Assembly (NCBI RefSeq): GCF_013415905.1
Contig: NZ_CP058909.1
Span: 2,418,001 to 2,482,000 of the forward strand
Source of the DNA: Halosimplex pelagicum
GTDB taxonomy: Archaea; Halobacteriota; Halobacteria; Halobacteriales; Haloarculaceae
Length of the DNA stretch: 64,000 nt
Direction: 5' to 3'
A program made the position numbers and the translations under genes. The notes beneath the pieces are model-generated. The model was not told where the DNA came from and did no database searches. It saw only the letters and a list, made by a program, of their open reading frames with translations. How positions within the stretch are numbered: the first letter of the stretch is position 1; the number at the start of each line of letters is the position of its first letter. Positions 29,339-36,676 of the stretch are shown piece after piece.

Positions 29339-29659
29339 ATGAGTCAGTCAAACCCCGAATCTGCCAACAACGGCAACAGCGGACCCGCTGTTCAATACGA
29401 CTACGAACTCAGCTGTACCGGCATGAACCGCGAGACGGTTCTCGAAATCGAAGACATCGTCAGGGAATCGGGTATCCGAGAAGACAGATTCGCTTTCACG
29501 CACGTCGAAGAGTCGGACCCCACCGGCCCCCTGATCAGAATCAAGGGCCTTGAACGAGACGTTGCAGAGACCGTCATCACCAATCTCCGTGAGAATGGGC
29601 TCTCGGAGATCTTCAACGATACCCTCACTCTCGTTATCCTTCCGCCGAACCCTGAGTGA
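29339..29659 (+). CDS. Hypothetical protein, 106 aa
   Basis: I chose ATG 29339 (MSQSNPESANN). The fold looks like an alpha/beta sandwich (YDYELSCTGMNRETVLEIED, then FAFTHVEESD, then LIRIKGLERDVAETVI), with strand-helix repeats like a small ferredoxin-like domain. It is coupled to the zinc-ribbon gene. Function unknown. Confidence 0.7.
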   Translation: MSQSNPESANNGNSGPAVQYDYELSCTGMNRETVLEIEDIVRESGIREDRFAFTHVEESDPTGPLIRIKGLERDVAETVITNLRENGLSEIFNDTLTLVILPPNPE

Positions 29660-29725
29660 ACCTGCACGAGACGGTCACTGTACGCAAGTTCTCTGCCAAT
29701 CTCACAGACAGGTGGTGATTCTGTC

Positions 29726-29754
29726 GTTTTTACACCCCAAGCGACCTGGAGGGT
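29726..29754 (+). promoter_or_regulatory. Repeated promoter element, copy 7
   Basis: GTTTTTACACCCCAAGC is followed by GACCTGGAGGGT. The T box begins 32 bp before ATG 29759. Confidence 0.5.
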
Positions 29755-29758
29755 TAAG

Positions 29759-30052
29759 ATGGTTAGCAGAGCCAGACAGCGCCGACCCCAAGTACAGACC
29801 ATCGACGAATTAGTTGCTCGGTACGACAGCCTACTCAAACAGGTGGAGAAAGTGAACGGTCGGCTTTTCTCGAAAAAGGCACTTCGGGAAGAGATGGCTG
29901 AAGTCCAACGTGAAATCCTCTCCCGGCAACGAAAACGAAATCAGCGAGATCTCAACTGCGGCCGTGAATGGGATACGATGTGCAATACGCCGCTACCACC
30001 TTATGTGATCCGTGGCGTCAAATCAACAGTGGACCTGGACTCGGTACGGTAG
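29759..30052 (+). CDS. Small basic coiled-coil protein, 97 aa
   Basis: The protein is unusual here in being basic in its first 70 residues (RYDSLLKQVEKVNGRLFSKK, then EVQREILSRQRKRNQR), forming a coiled coil that could contact nucleic acid. Two cysteines lie near the C-terminus. It stands between two promoter elements. Function unknown. Confidence 0.65.
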   Translation: MVSRARQRRPQVQTIDELVARYDSLLKQVEKVNGRLFSKKALREEMAEVQREILSRQRKRNQRDLNCGREWDTMCNTPLPPYVIRGVKSTVDLDSVR

Positions 30053-30083
30053 TTGAAGCAGGGAGCGTAATCGGGAGGTGGTT

Positions 30084-30110
30084 GTTTTTGTCCTCCGAGG
30101 TGGGGTGGAG
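30084..30110 (+). promoter_or_regulatory. Repeated promoter element, copy 8
   Basis: GTTTTTGTCCTCCGAGG is followed by TGGGGTGGAG. The T box begins 33 bp before ATG 30118. Confidence 0.55.
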
Positions 30111-30117
30111 AGTTACT

Positions 30118-30360
30118 ATGGGAGGTTACCCAGACGGGACAAGTGCTGGTGACCCACGAGCGCCGTGGAACGAACCGCCCGCGCCTGAGTGTCGGGACTG
30201 TGAGGAAACGATCACGCGAGCAGTTGACCACAAACCGGGCTGCTCGAACGAAGGGATGGGTCCACGTGAACTCTACTCCCAACGAGAAAAAGACGCGGAG
30301 ATCGAACAAGCTGAGCGGCGGATGGAAGAACAGCGGCTCCAAGACGCGCTCGATAACTAA
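30118..30360 (+). CDS. Small zinc-binding hypothetical protein, 80 aa
   Basis: The start is fixed by the promoter element upstream. CRDC and HKPGC in the first half suggest a zinc site, and the second half is a charged helix (EKDAEIEQAERRMEEQRLQ). It heads an operon that runs to about 32131. Function unknown. Confidence 0.65.
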   Translation: MGGYPDGTSAGDPRAPWNEPPAPECRDCEETITRAVDHKPGCSNEGMGPRELYSQREKDAEIEQAERRMEEQRLQDALDN

Positions 30361-30369
30361 CCAGCACTG

Positions 30370-30498
30370 ATGTCTACACAGTACGACGACGGCGAACAGC
30401 GCGACTGCCTCGACTGTCACGGGACACTCGAGTTCGACGCTGATGATGGATCGTGGCACCACATCGACGGCGGCAACAGCTGTTCGCGATATCGGTAA
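30370..30498 (+). CDS. Zinc-knuckle miniprotein, 42 aa
   Basis: ATG 30370 to TAA 30498 encodes MSTQYDDGEQRDCLDCHGT, then an acidic stretch ending in WHHIDGGNSC. One CxxC plus His/Cys near the end could hold zinc. It lies 9 bp after the previous gene and 9 bp before the next, so it fits the operon spacing. Confidence 0.6.
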   Translation: MSTQYDDGEQRDCLDCHGTLEFDADDGSWHHIDGGNSCSRYR

Positions 30499-30507
30499 CA
30501 CGTACAG

Positions 30508-30768
30508 ATGCACTACGGAGATACACTCAAACTCCTCGCGACGAACGGCGACGAAAACCGGCGCTTCCTGTTCACGCGATCAGCTGGTGCAACCAGTAGC
30601 GGGTACAAACTCTACGGGTACGACCCTGACGAGAACGCTCGCAACTTCTTGGAGGACTTCGGGATCGGCGGAAACCCAAACCACCAACAGGAGATCGAAG
30701 AGGCGAGACGTCGGATTCAGTTCTACGTCGGCGAAGACTGGGAGATCGAAGCCGCACAGACAGCCTGA
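30508..30768 (+). CDS. Hypothetical acidic protein, 86 aa
   Basis: The motif FTRSAGATSSGYKLYGY resembles VGRSTGRNPSGYRLYHR in the larger protein at 43893, so the two may share a domain. The rest is helical (NFLEDFGIGG, EIEEARRRIQFYVG). It is an operon member with tight spacing. Function unknown. Confidence 0.68.
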   Translation: MHYGDTLKLLATNGDENRRFLFTRSAGATSSGYKLYGYDPDENARNFLEDFGIGGNPNHQQEIEEARRRIQFYVGEDWEIEAAQTA

Positions 30769-30792
30769 CGACGCAATCCTACAACACGAACT

Positions 30793-31104
30793 ATGCCAAA
30801 ACGAGTTGAACCCGGCCACTACAAAGTCGGCCGGATCGAGCAGAAGCGCAATGGCCCACGACCCCGAAAATGCGGAGACTTTGGGGTCATCAAGGGCGAA
30901 AACATCGAAGAAAACGGTCACCTGGAGTGGTCCCACATCTGCGAGGGGATCATCAAGACTTCGCGGTGGTGCGCGTACCGTATCGGCCCCGGAGACAACG
31001 GAACAGGGACTCGAACGGACCTCCTCAAGGCCTTCGACTCGAAGAGCGATGCCGTCGACTGGCTCCAGAGTCGGTACGGCAACAAGTTCGACACGGAGTA
31101 CTGA
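30793..31104 (+). CDS. Hypothetical protein, 103 aa
   Basis: The protein is close to neutral in charge (MPKRVEPGHYKVGRIEQKRN), with three cysteines and a His spread over RKCGDFG, SHICEG and RWCAYRIG, possibly a metal site. A C-terminal helix follows (LLKAFDSKSDAVDWLQSRYG). It sits 2 bp before the next gene. Function unknown. Confidence 0.68.
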   Translation: MPKRVEPGHYKVGRIEQKRNGPRPRKCGDFGVIKGENIEENGHLEWSHICEGIIKTSRWCAYRIGPGDNGTGTRTDLLKAFDSKSDAVDWLQSRYGNKFDTEY

Positions 31105-31106
31105 CG

Positions 31107-31829
31107 ATGTCAGAGCATCCAAAAGACTGGGATTCTGCTCCTATCCGAGCTGAAAACATCGCCGACCAGCCTGACGAAGCTCGTGGGTGGATAAACACCG
31201 AAACCGGAGAGGTCGTTATCCGGCAGCCTCTCCACCGAGAAGACGAGAACCTCCCCGCGTTCGGGGTGTACTTCTACCTCGAAGTCTCGAAGTCCACGGG
31301 TCTCGGAACGAACCGGTCACTCCTCTTCCGTGATGACGAACCCGAGCAGGCCGACGAGCGCGTCCACAAATGGCTGGAAGACGCGGAGACACCAACAGAT
31401 CCTGACCGGTTCGACACCGCTCTCGACCCGATCGCGATCCGACGTGAAGAGCTCTCGCACGTCGCTTCGCTGGAGGACTGGGCGCACCTCACCGGTGCGG
31501 AATACTACCTCAGCGAAAAAATCGGCACTCGAAAGCAATCAAGCGGGCCGGTTGCGATCTTCAACGGGAGTAGCCGCCGGGGGGAAGGGGCATACGTCGC
31601 CCTCGCAGAGGAAAACGGACCTCGCGGTCGGAAGTTCGCTTCGGTCGGATACCAACCCAGTGGGTACTACACGACTGACCAGAGCCTTTCGAGGGCTCCC
31701 TTTGAGGTCGAATCTCCGAGCGTAGAGTTCGACCACGACACGATCCGTATCAGTGGGGCAGACGGGTCAACTGCAATTACGATCACCGCACAGACCGACA
31801 ATCCGAGCCACAGCTTAGACGACAACTGA
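31107..31829 (+). CDS. Hypothetical acidic protein, 240 aa
   Basis: I chose ATG 31107 (MSEHPKDWDSAPIR); the frame stays open upstream across the previous gene but is Arg-rich there. Beta-rich regions (FGVYFYLEVSKSTG, GAYVALAEENGPRG, DTIRISGADGSTAITI) flank a helical centre. No catalytic motif was recognised. Confidence 0.7.
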   Translation: MSEHPKDWDSAPIRAENIADQPDEARGWINTETGEVVIRQPLHREDENLPAFGVYFYLEVSKSTGLGTNRSLLFRDDEPEQADERVHKWLEDAETPTDPDRFDTALDPIAIRREELSHVASLEDWAHLTGAEYYLSEKIGTRKQSSGPVAIFNGSSRRGEGAYVALAEENGPRGRKFASVGYQPSGYYTTDQSLSRAPFEVESPSVEFDHDTIRISGADGSTAITITAQTDNPSHSLDDN

Positions 31830-31843
31830 TCGACTCACGAACC

Positions 31844-32131
31844 ATGACCGGCGATTTCATCCACGACCCTGAAGGCATCGTACTGTTCGCAGAACCAACC
31901 GACGTCGAAGTCTGCTCAGGCGCAGCCAGTTCCACAGCAACCATTCGCGTCCTCCCGTTCTCTGCGCGCCGAGACGGTGGAGTGTTCTGGGCCGGCCCCG
32001 ACACCTACCACGTCCCAGAAGACGCCGACTACATCATCATCGAGGACCTGAGCCCAGCCGAAGACGACATCGAGATCAGTGGGGAGGGAGATGAGCCGGT
32101 CTCACTATCCAGCCTGATGGCGAGCGGGTAG
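31844..32131 (+). CDS. Hypothetical acidic protein, 95 aa
   Basis: This is the last gene of the operon begun at 30118, 14 bp after the preceding stop. It appears to be a small beta barrel (GIVLFAEPTDVEVCSG, STATIRVLPFSAR, DADYIIIEDL). Function unknown. Confidence 0.68.
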   Translation: MTGDFIHDPEGIVLFAEPTDVEVCSGAASSTATIRVLPFSARRDGGVFWAGPDTYHVPEDADYIIIEDLSPAEDDIEISGEGDEPVSLSSLMASG

Positions 32132-32137
32132 ATGGTC

Positions 32138-32167
32138 GTTTCTATACTCCGAAGGGAGTGAGAGAGG
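32138..32167 (+). promoter_or_regulatory. Repeated promoter element, copy 9; perfect dyad
   Basis: GTTTCTATACTCC is followed by GAAGGGAGTGAGAGAGG. The dyad arms ACTCC and GGAGT pair perfectly. The T box begins 31 bp before ATG 32170. Confidence 0.65.
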
Positions 32168-32169
32168 AA

Positions 32170-32598
32170 ATGCAAGGAGAAGCAACAGCGGACACGGCAG
32201 CTGGAGAAGAGCCCTCAGAGGACTCCAAGGAACACGACCTGGTGAAGGTCTGGGCGAACCTCGATCGTGACTACGAAGGCGTCAAGCTCACGATGTACGA
32301 GCAGTACGACGACGGAGAGGTCGTCGTCCGTGATGAGACGTGGTGGACCTGGGCCGAATTCACCGGGATGACCGACGACGAACTGAACATCTCGGAAACG
32401 GGACTCACGCAGATGAACGCGATCCGGCAGGAGAACATCCTCACTGCCGACAACATCCTCGACGTCGTCTTGGAGACGGACCTCACGTTCGCAAACTTCG
32501 GCAAACTAAAAGGCGACATCGGCGGTGAACCGGTCTACGACGAGGTGGAGATCCCGTCCGAAGAAGAGGCCCAAGCAGAACTCGCGGAGGCGATATAA
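32170..32598 (+). CDS. Hypothetical acidic protein, 142 aa
   Basis: ATG 32170 is preferred over a GTG at 32158 that lies inside the promoter dyad. The core pattern VKLTMYEQYDDGEVVVRDE and WWTWAEFTGM is followed by helices (LTQMNAIRQENILTADNIL). The C-terminus is strongly acidic. It leads a three-gene operon. Function unknown. Confidence 0.7.
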   Translation: MQGEATADTAAGEEPSEDSKEHDLVKVWANLDRDYEGVKLTMYEQYDDGEVVVRDETWWTWAEFTGMTDDELNISETGLTQMNAIRQENILTADNILDVVLETDLTFANFGKLKGDIGGEPVYDEVEIPSEEEAQAELAEAI

Positions 32599-32600
32599 AC

Positions 32601-32885
32601 ATGTCCGACGACGATCAACCAATCAACTTCGAGCACATCCTGGAATCGGTCGAGATGGCGATGGAGTGCCACGACGAGATTCCCGATGGCGCTGTCAGCG
32701 AGATCCGCCACACTGTCGAGGAAGCGGTCGCGAACAATGAAGACTACCTAATGTGGCGTGAGGACTACGAGGAGTTCATGGGTATCCTCGACGGTATCCT
32801 CGATGGCGTCTACGACAACGGCTACAGCGAGCAGGTCAGTCAACTGGACGACCTCCGAGAGAAGATGGAGCCGAAAGATGACTGA
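32601..32885 (+). CDS. Hypothetical helical acidic protein, 94 aa
   Basis: The gene begins 2 bp after the previous stop and overlaps the next by 8 bp. It is almost entirely helical (FEHILESVEMAMECHDE, DYEEFMGILDGILDGVYDNG). Net charge is strongly negative. Function unknown. Confidence 0.7.
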   Translation: MSDDDQPINFEHILESVEMAMECHDEIPDGAVSEIRHTVEEAVANNEDYLMWREDYEEFMGILDGILDGVYDNGYSEQVSQLDDLREKMEPKDD

Positions 32886-33279
32886 CAAACCTTCCACCGA
32901 AACCCTCCCGTTCGAGGTCGCTGGTGTGGAGGGAGGCGAAGACATTCTCGAACTGACCTACCGGAACGAGATCGGGAACAGCGTGACGCGACGTACGTAC
33001 CGACACGCCGGCGACAGCGTTCACGAGACCGATGAGGAGTGGATGTTCAACTATCGAACCGGCGAGTGGGAGCGCGTACACCAGTTCACCCGTGAGTACG
33101 ACCTCGACGACGACGGTGACACGCTCGTCGGGGACGGGTCCGGCTGGGATGGAGCTGGCCGCTCGTGGAGAGACTGGTTCAAAGCTCGGCACTTCAAGCG
33201 GCTCGAAATCCGCTATCAGCACGATACGATCCCTGACGCCGAAACCGGCCAGACGACTCGGTCTACTGCTGTAGCGTGA
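32878..33279 (+). CDS. Hypothetical protein, 133 aa
   Basis: ATG 32878 overlaps the end of the previous gene. A beta-rich N-terminal half (ILELTYRNEIGNSVTRRTYRH, given as ILELTYRNEIGN and SVTRRTYRH) is followed by an acidic loop (DLDDDGDTLVGDGSG) and a Trp-rich helix (RSWRDWFKARHFKRLE). Function unknown. Confidence 0.7.
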   Translation: MTDKPSTETLPFEVAGVEGGEDILELTYRNEIGNSVTRRTYRHAGDSVHETDEEWMFNYRTGEWERVHQFTREYDLDDDGDTLVGDGSGWDGAGRSWRDWFKARHFKRLEIRYQHDTIPDAETGQTTRSTAVA

Positions 33280-33319
33280 CCTACACCGCAGGGGGTAGGT
33301 GAGGCTGGTAGTTGAGTGT

Positions 33320-33349
33320 GGTTTTTAGGCCCCGGTTGGGGTGGAGGAG
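33320..33349 (+). promoter_or_regulatory. Repeated promoter element, copy 10, upstream of rpa
   Basis: GGTTTTTAGGCCCCGGTT is followed by GGGGTGGAGGAG. The dyad arms CCCC and GGGG pair. The T box is 89 bp before the ATG at 33411, so an untranslated leader of about 60 nt is expected. Confidence 0.6.
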
Positions 33350-33410
33350 AAGGAGAGTAGCCGTCGCGGTGAAGCAGTTCTGTCCTCCAAAGAGCAGTCG
33401 ATTCCAAAAT

Positions 33411-34448
33411 ATGACTACTGACGTAGCAAGTACTGCATCCGGTATCGTGGAACAGTTCAGCGATCACGCCGACATCGATCAGGACGAGGTCGAATCAGAC
33501 CTCAAAGAGCTCGTCGGCGAGTTCAAGGTGCCTCTGGACGAGGCCGAGCGCACCGTTCGAAACAACCTGATGGACGAACACGGCATCGAACAGGGTGCCG
33601 TGACGCAGAGCGGTGCGGCCCCCGACAGCGAGGACCTCTCGGACGACGAGTTCAGTCCGACGCCTGTCGAGGACATCAACGAAGCAGACGAGTGGCACGA
33701 CCTCCTCGTCGACGTGATCGAACTGTGGGACCCGTCCCACCCCGACATGGCCCAAGTCGGGCTCATCGGCGACGACACGGACATCATCAAGTTCGTGATC
33801 TGGGAGAACGATGGCGAAGTGCCGGTCGAACTCCTCGAAGAAGGCGAGACCTACGAGATCAACAACGTCGTCAGCGACGAGTACAACGGTCGGTACTCGG
33901 TGAAGCTCAACTCCAGTACGAGCATCACGCAGGTCGAAGGGCAGGCGGCAGACGGCCGCAGCGACAACGTGGTCGTGGACGGCGTCCTCGTCGCCGTGAA
34001 GAGTGGCTCGGGGCTCATCAAGCGATGTCCCGACGAAGACTGTACGCGCGTTCTCCAGAACGGCCGCTGTTCCGAACACGGCGAAGTGGAAGGCGAATTC
34101 GACCTCCGAATCAAGGCCGTCGTCGACAACGGCGCGGTCGCACAGAACGTCGTGTTCGACCAGGAGGCTACCGAAGACGTGGCCGACATCGAACTGGAAG
34201 AGGCGAAACAGATGGCGATGGACGCCCTCGACACGGGCGTCGTCGCTCAGGAGATCTCCAACAAGGTCCTCGGCCAGTACTTCAAGATCGAGGGACCGGA
34301 GCTCGGGCAGAACGTCCTCGTAGAGAACGCGACGGCGACCAACAGCGTGGACGACGACCAGATCCAGAGCCTGCAGGATCGCCTCCAGGCGGAGATGGCA
34401 GAAACGAGCGCCGGCAACGACAGCCAGCAGGCCGACGCCGCCGCGTGA
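33411..34448 (+). CDS. rpa: Replication protein A (single-stranded DNA-binding protein)
   Basis: The protein has 345 residues. After a helical N-terminus of about 60 residues comes an OB fold (about 92-180; ADEWHDLLVDVIELWDPSHP, IIKFVIWENDGEVPV) and then a zinc finger with C206, C211, C220 and H223 (CPDEDC, CSEHG), followed by the rest of the second OB domain. This is the haloarchaeal RPA layout. It coats single-stranded DNA in replication and repair. It is co-transcribed with the RPA-associated gene 52 bp downstream, as on haloarchaeal chromosomes. Confidence 0.88.
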   Translation: MTTDVASTASGIVEQFSDHADIDQDEVESDLKELVGEFKVPLDEAERTVRNNLMDEHGIEQGAVTQSGAAPDSEDLSDDEFSPTPVEDINEADEWHDLLVDVIELWDPSHPDMAQVGLIGDDTDIIKFVIWENDGEVPVELLEEGETYEINNVVSDEYNGRYSVKLNSSTSITQVEGQAADGRSDNVVVDGVLVAVKSGSGLIKRCPDEDCTRVLQNGRCSEHGEVEGEFDLRIKAVVDNGAVAQNVVFDQEATEDVADIELEEAKQMAMDALDTGVVAQEISNKVLGQYFKIEGPELGQNVLVENATATNSVDDDQIQSLQDRLQAEMAETSAGNDSQQADAAA

Positions 34449-34500
34449 GCATCGCGTTCAACCAGTCTACCAACCTCAACTACAAGAGAGACATCAATCC

Positions 34501-35187
34501 ATGAGCCAGAGCAATCAGTCCCGACCGCAGCGTAAAGAAGCCGTTCGTGTCTTCGCACCGGAGTTCAACGAGGCCGAAATCGAGTTCAAGGACCCCGATG
34601 AGATCGAAGAGCAGGGCGAGGAGCGTGCCGCGAACTACGTGCTGCTTCCGACCGGGGGCCGTGCGAACCGCGTACTGATGTGCGGGTCGCTGACCGAGAC
34701 AACGGAAGTGTCCGAGAAAATCATCCGCGCCCGACTCGTCGACGAGACGGGTGAGAACTTCTTCGTCTACGCCGGGCAGCAGTACAACCAAGACGAGTAC
34801 GGCCAGCTGAAGCGACTCGACGCCCCGGAGCACCTGATGATCATCGGGAAGCCGAGTACCTACACGACGGACGAGGGTGACACCTACGTCTCGATCGACC
34901 CTGAAGAGGTCATCATCACCGACCAGGGGACGCGAGAGCGGTGGGCCGCAGAGACCGCTGACCAGACGCTCGACCGGATCGAAGCGTTCGAGGCGGGCAA
35001 CGCCCCGTATCAAGAAGAGGCAGGAGCCCACTACGACTACGACCTCTCAGAGCTTCGTGCTCACATCGAGAACGTCGTGGCCGAACTCGCCGGGGACAAC
35101 GAAGACGCTGAGGCCGACAATGAGGAAAGCGAAGCCGAGCCCGAACCCGAAGAAGGCGACATCGACCCCGAAGCGGCAGCGGCGTAG
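34501..35187 (+). CDS. RPA-associated OB-fold protein
   Basis: The protein has 228 residues of the archaeal RPA-associated family (COG3390 type). An OB-like core (RVLMCGSLTETTEVSEKIIRA, given as RVLMCGSLTETTE and KIIRARLVDETG, then FFVYAGQQYNQ) is followed by a helical region and an acidic tail. In haloarchaea the partner is encoded next to RPA and interacts with it. An inverted repeat of the CCTTACCAAG type follows its stop. Confidence 0.85.
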   Translation: MSQSNQSRPQRKEAVRVFAPEFNEAEIEFKDPDEIEEQGEERAANYVLLPTGGRANRVLMCGSLTETTEVSEKIIRARLVDETGENFFVYAGQQYNQDEYGQLKRLDAPEHLMIIGKPSTYTTDEGDTYVSIDPEEVIITDQGTRERWAAETADQTLDRIEAFEAGNAPYQEEAGAHYDYDLSELRAHIENVVAELAGDNEDAEADNEESEAEPEPEEGDIDPEAAAA

Positions 35188-35195
35188 CAACAGAA

Positions 35196-35241
35196 CCTTA
35201 CCAAGCCGTTCCAACAGCACCATCCAAACGACTTGGTAAGG
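35196..35241. repeat. Spaced inverted repeat, copy A (downstream of the RPA operon)
   Basis: CCTTACCAAG, a 26-nt spacer, then CTTGGTAAGG. Pairing extends inward (CCGTT with AACGA, one mismatch). An identical pair of arms with the same spacer length occurs at 40912-40957. It may be a binding site or a stem-loop ending the operon. Confidence 0.6.
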
Positions 35242-35273
35242 GCGAAGAAGACAGAACTGCAGCACACACTCAC

Positions 35274-35522
35274 ATGACGCTCATTGACTACGAAGAAATC
35301 GGCAAGTTCGACTACTACAGGAGGCTCATCGAAGAACTCGATCTCGAGTCCGAATTCGAGAACGTGTTCGACGAGTCGCTAGAAGAGTTCGAACTGGAAA
35401 TCAGTGAATCGCGAGTCATCAGTCAAGTCCTCGACGAGGCCCCCGACGACTACATCCTCCTCGTGAACGAACGAAGTCCGGCCTACCGACTCCTGCAGCT
35501 ACCCGAAGCAGAGCAGGATTAA
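35274..35522 (+). CDS. Hypothetical acidic helical protein, 82 aa
   Basis: The gene starts 32 bp after the spaced inverted repeat. The sequence is rich in Glu and predicted helical (YYRRLIEELDLESEFENVF, ESRVISQVLDEAPDD) with one strand (YILLVNE). Function unknown. Confidence 0.65.
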   Translation: MTLIDYEEIGKFDYYRRLIEELDLESEFENVFDESLEEFELEISESRVISQVLDEAPDDYILLVNERSPAYRLLQLPEAEQD

Positions 35523-35875
35523 TTAGGCAAGCACCACAAGACGCAGTCACCGGTGCGCTTGGGCTGTTCCAAGCTCGGCATCACTTCAGGTTCGAGGCCT
35601 GGTACCGGCATCAGTCGTCCCCTAAGCCAGGGGGACGGCAAGGCCGCAAAGGTCAGTTCACACCCCTGCTCCCGAGTGTGAACCTGCGACCGAAGTTGGC
35701 CGCACCCCACTCCCGATCCATCGCGAGGCACCCCGTCACGCCCTCAGCTTTTCTCTGAGGGTGTGACTCCGAAACCCCCTCTACCACCCCCTTTCCGTCC
35801 AGTTTCAGTACGAACTTGGTTCAGCATAACCTCGTGTTCGGACGGTAAACCTTGTTCACAGCAAGAAGAGGGGGG
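35523..35875. other. Gene-free, hairpin-rich region
   Basis: No supported gene is seen in these 350 bp. Strong inverted repeats follow one another: GCTTGG/CCAAGC (35557-35574), CAGG/CCTG (35587-35601) inside CCGGT/ACCGG, GTCCCC/GGGGAC (35617-35636), GTTCACAC/GTGTGAAC (35656-35683), and a 13-bp stem with one wobble (35735-35767). The density suggests a structured RNA, a replication or transfer origin, or a boundary. The cloverleaf-like first part is too short to be a tRNA. Confidence 0.5.
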
Positions 35876-35879
35876 GGGT

Positions 35880-35906
35880 GTTTGTACCGCTCGTTGTGGG
35901 TGAGAG
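35880..35906 (+). promoter_or_regulatory. Repeated promoter element, copy 11
   Basis: GTTTGTACCGCTCGTTG is followed by TGGGTGAGAG. The T box begins 29 bp before ATG 35910. Confidence 0.6.
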
Positions 35907-35909
35907 CCT

Positions 35910-36116
35910 ATGAGTATGAGAGACCCTGAAGCGGTTGCACACGCACGGGAGAGTGCCGAGTGGGGCGAGTTCGAGGTCGTTATCGAGAAAGACGGCGAAG
36001 AGATGGGCAGACTTGACGAGACATTCAGTAACGACTTCGACGCAACGCGAGCAGCGAAGAACGCACGCATCCCAGATGTCGGAATCGACGCGACGGTCGT
36101 AGACATCGAATCCTGA
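35910..36116 (+). CDS. Hypothetical small protein, 68 aa
   Basis: ATG 35910 (or 35916, two codons later) follows a promoter element. The sequence has two strands (EFEVVIEKDGEEMGRL and IDATVVDI) around a helix. The next gene starts 8 bp after its stop. Function unknown. Confidence 0.65.
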   Translation: MSMRDPEAVAHARESAEWGEFEVVIEKDGEEMGRLDETFSNDFDATRAAKNARIPDVGIDATVVDIES

Positions 36117-36124
36117 ACAAAACG

Positions 36125-36619
36125 ATGGAAGATCAGTTCCGCGAACTGTTACATACACACCCGTCGTGTCCGTTCTGCGGACATCCCGTCGACGTAGCGG
36201 CGCTTTCCGGTCTGAACTGTTCCGTCTGCCGGCCCTGCTACGAAGCAATCACCTTCTGGACGCCGTCGTACGCGAAAATCTTCACCGACGATGGTGTTTT
36301 CGAGATCTGGGATTACATCCCGGTCGCTGAAACGTGGCAGGAAGCAAATTGTGCGAACGCTATCTTCCTCGACCCACAACCAGATGTTAGAGCTCTCAAC
36401 GAGGAGACTCGCCAAATGCTGGTCGCGTTCACAGAAAATCGGTACCAGGAGGTGTTTGAGCGTGCCCACCGCAACAAGGTAAACGAGGAGATCCTAACGC
36501 TTCAGGTCCCTAAACCGATCATCGTGACGGGGAACTGGATTTACGCAAAAGACGTAGAGAGCGTGAAGCAGTCCGGCCAAGAACAGCGTACCCAAGCAAC
36601 CCTTTCAGAGTCCGTATAG
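36125..36619 (+). CDS. Zinc-ribbon hypothetical protein, 164 aa
   Basis: The N-terminal zinc ribbon uses C15, C18, C32 and C35 (CPFCGH, CSVCRPC). The middle has aromatic strands (FEIWDYIPVAETW), and the C-terminal half is helical (LVAFTENRYQEVFERAHRNK). It is co-transcribed with the 68-aa gene before it and precedes the TGT-like gene. Function unknown. Confidence 0.7.
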   Translation: MEDQFRELLHTHPSCPFCGHPVDVAALSGLNCSVCRPCYEAITFWTPSYAKIFTDDGVFEIWDYIPVAETWQEANCANAIFLDPQPDVRALNEETRQMLVAFTENRYQEVFERAHRNKVNEEILTLQVPKPIIVTGNWIYAKDVESVKQSGQEQRTQATLSESV

Positions 36620-36648
36620 TCGAGACCGCTGAAGTGAACGGAGACGGT

Positions 36649-36675
36649 GGTTTTTGACTCGCGATTAGAGTGAGA
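36649..36675 (+). promoter_or_regulatory. Repeated promoter element, copy 12
   Basis: GGTTTTTGACTCGCGATTAG is followed by AGTGAGA. The arms ACTC and GAGT pair. The T box begins 26 bp before ATG 36677. Confidence 0.65.
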
Positions 36676-36676
36676 T

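Noticed and set aside
33692..34504. A 270-residue Arg-rich frame overlapping rpa
   Set aside because: It is the +2 reading of the RPA gene, extremely rich in Arg and Gly, and has no family match; RPA is certain.
35541..35615. A possible tRNA in the gene-free region (GGTTCGAGGCC looks like a T arm)
   Set aside because: The outer stem is only 5 bp, the unit is about 60 nt, the central hairpin loop has 6 nt rather than 7, and no D arm can be drawn.
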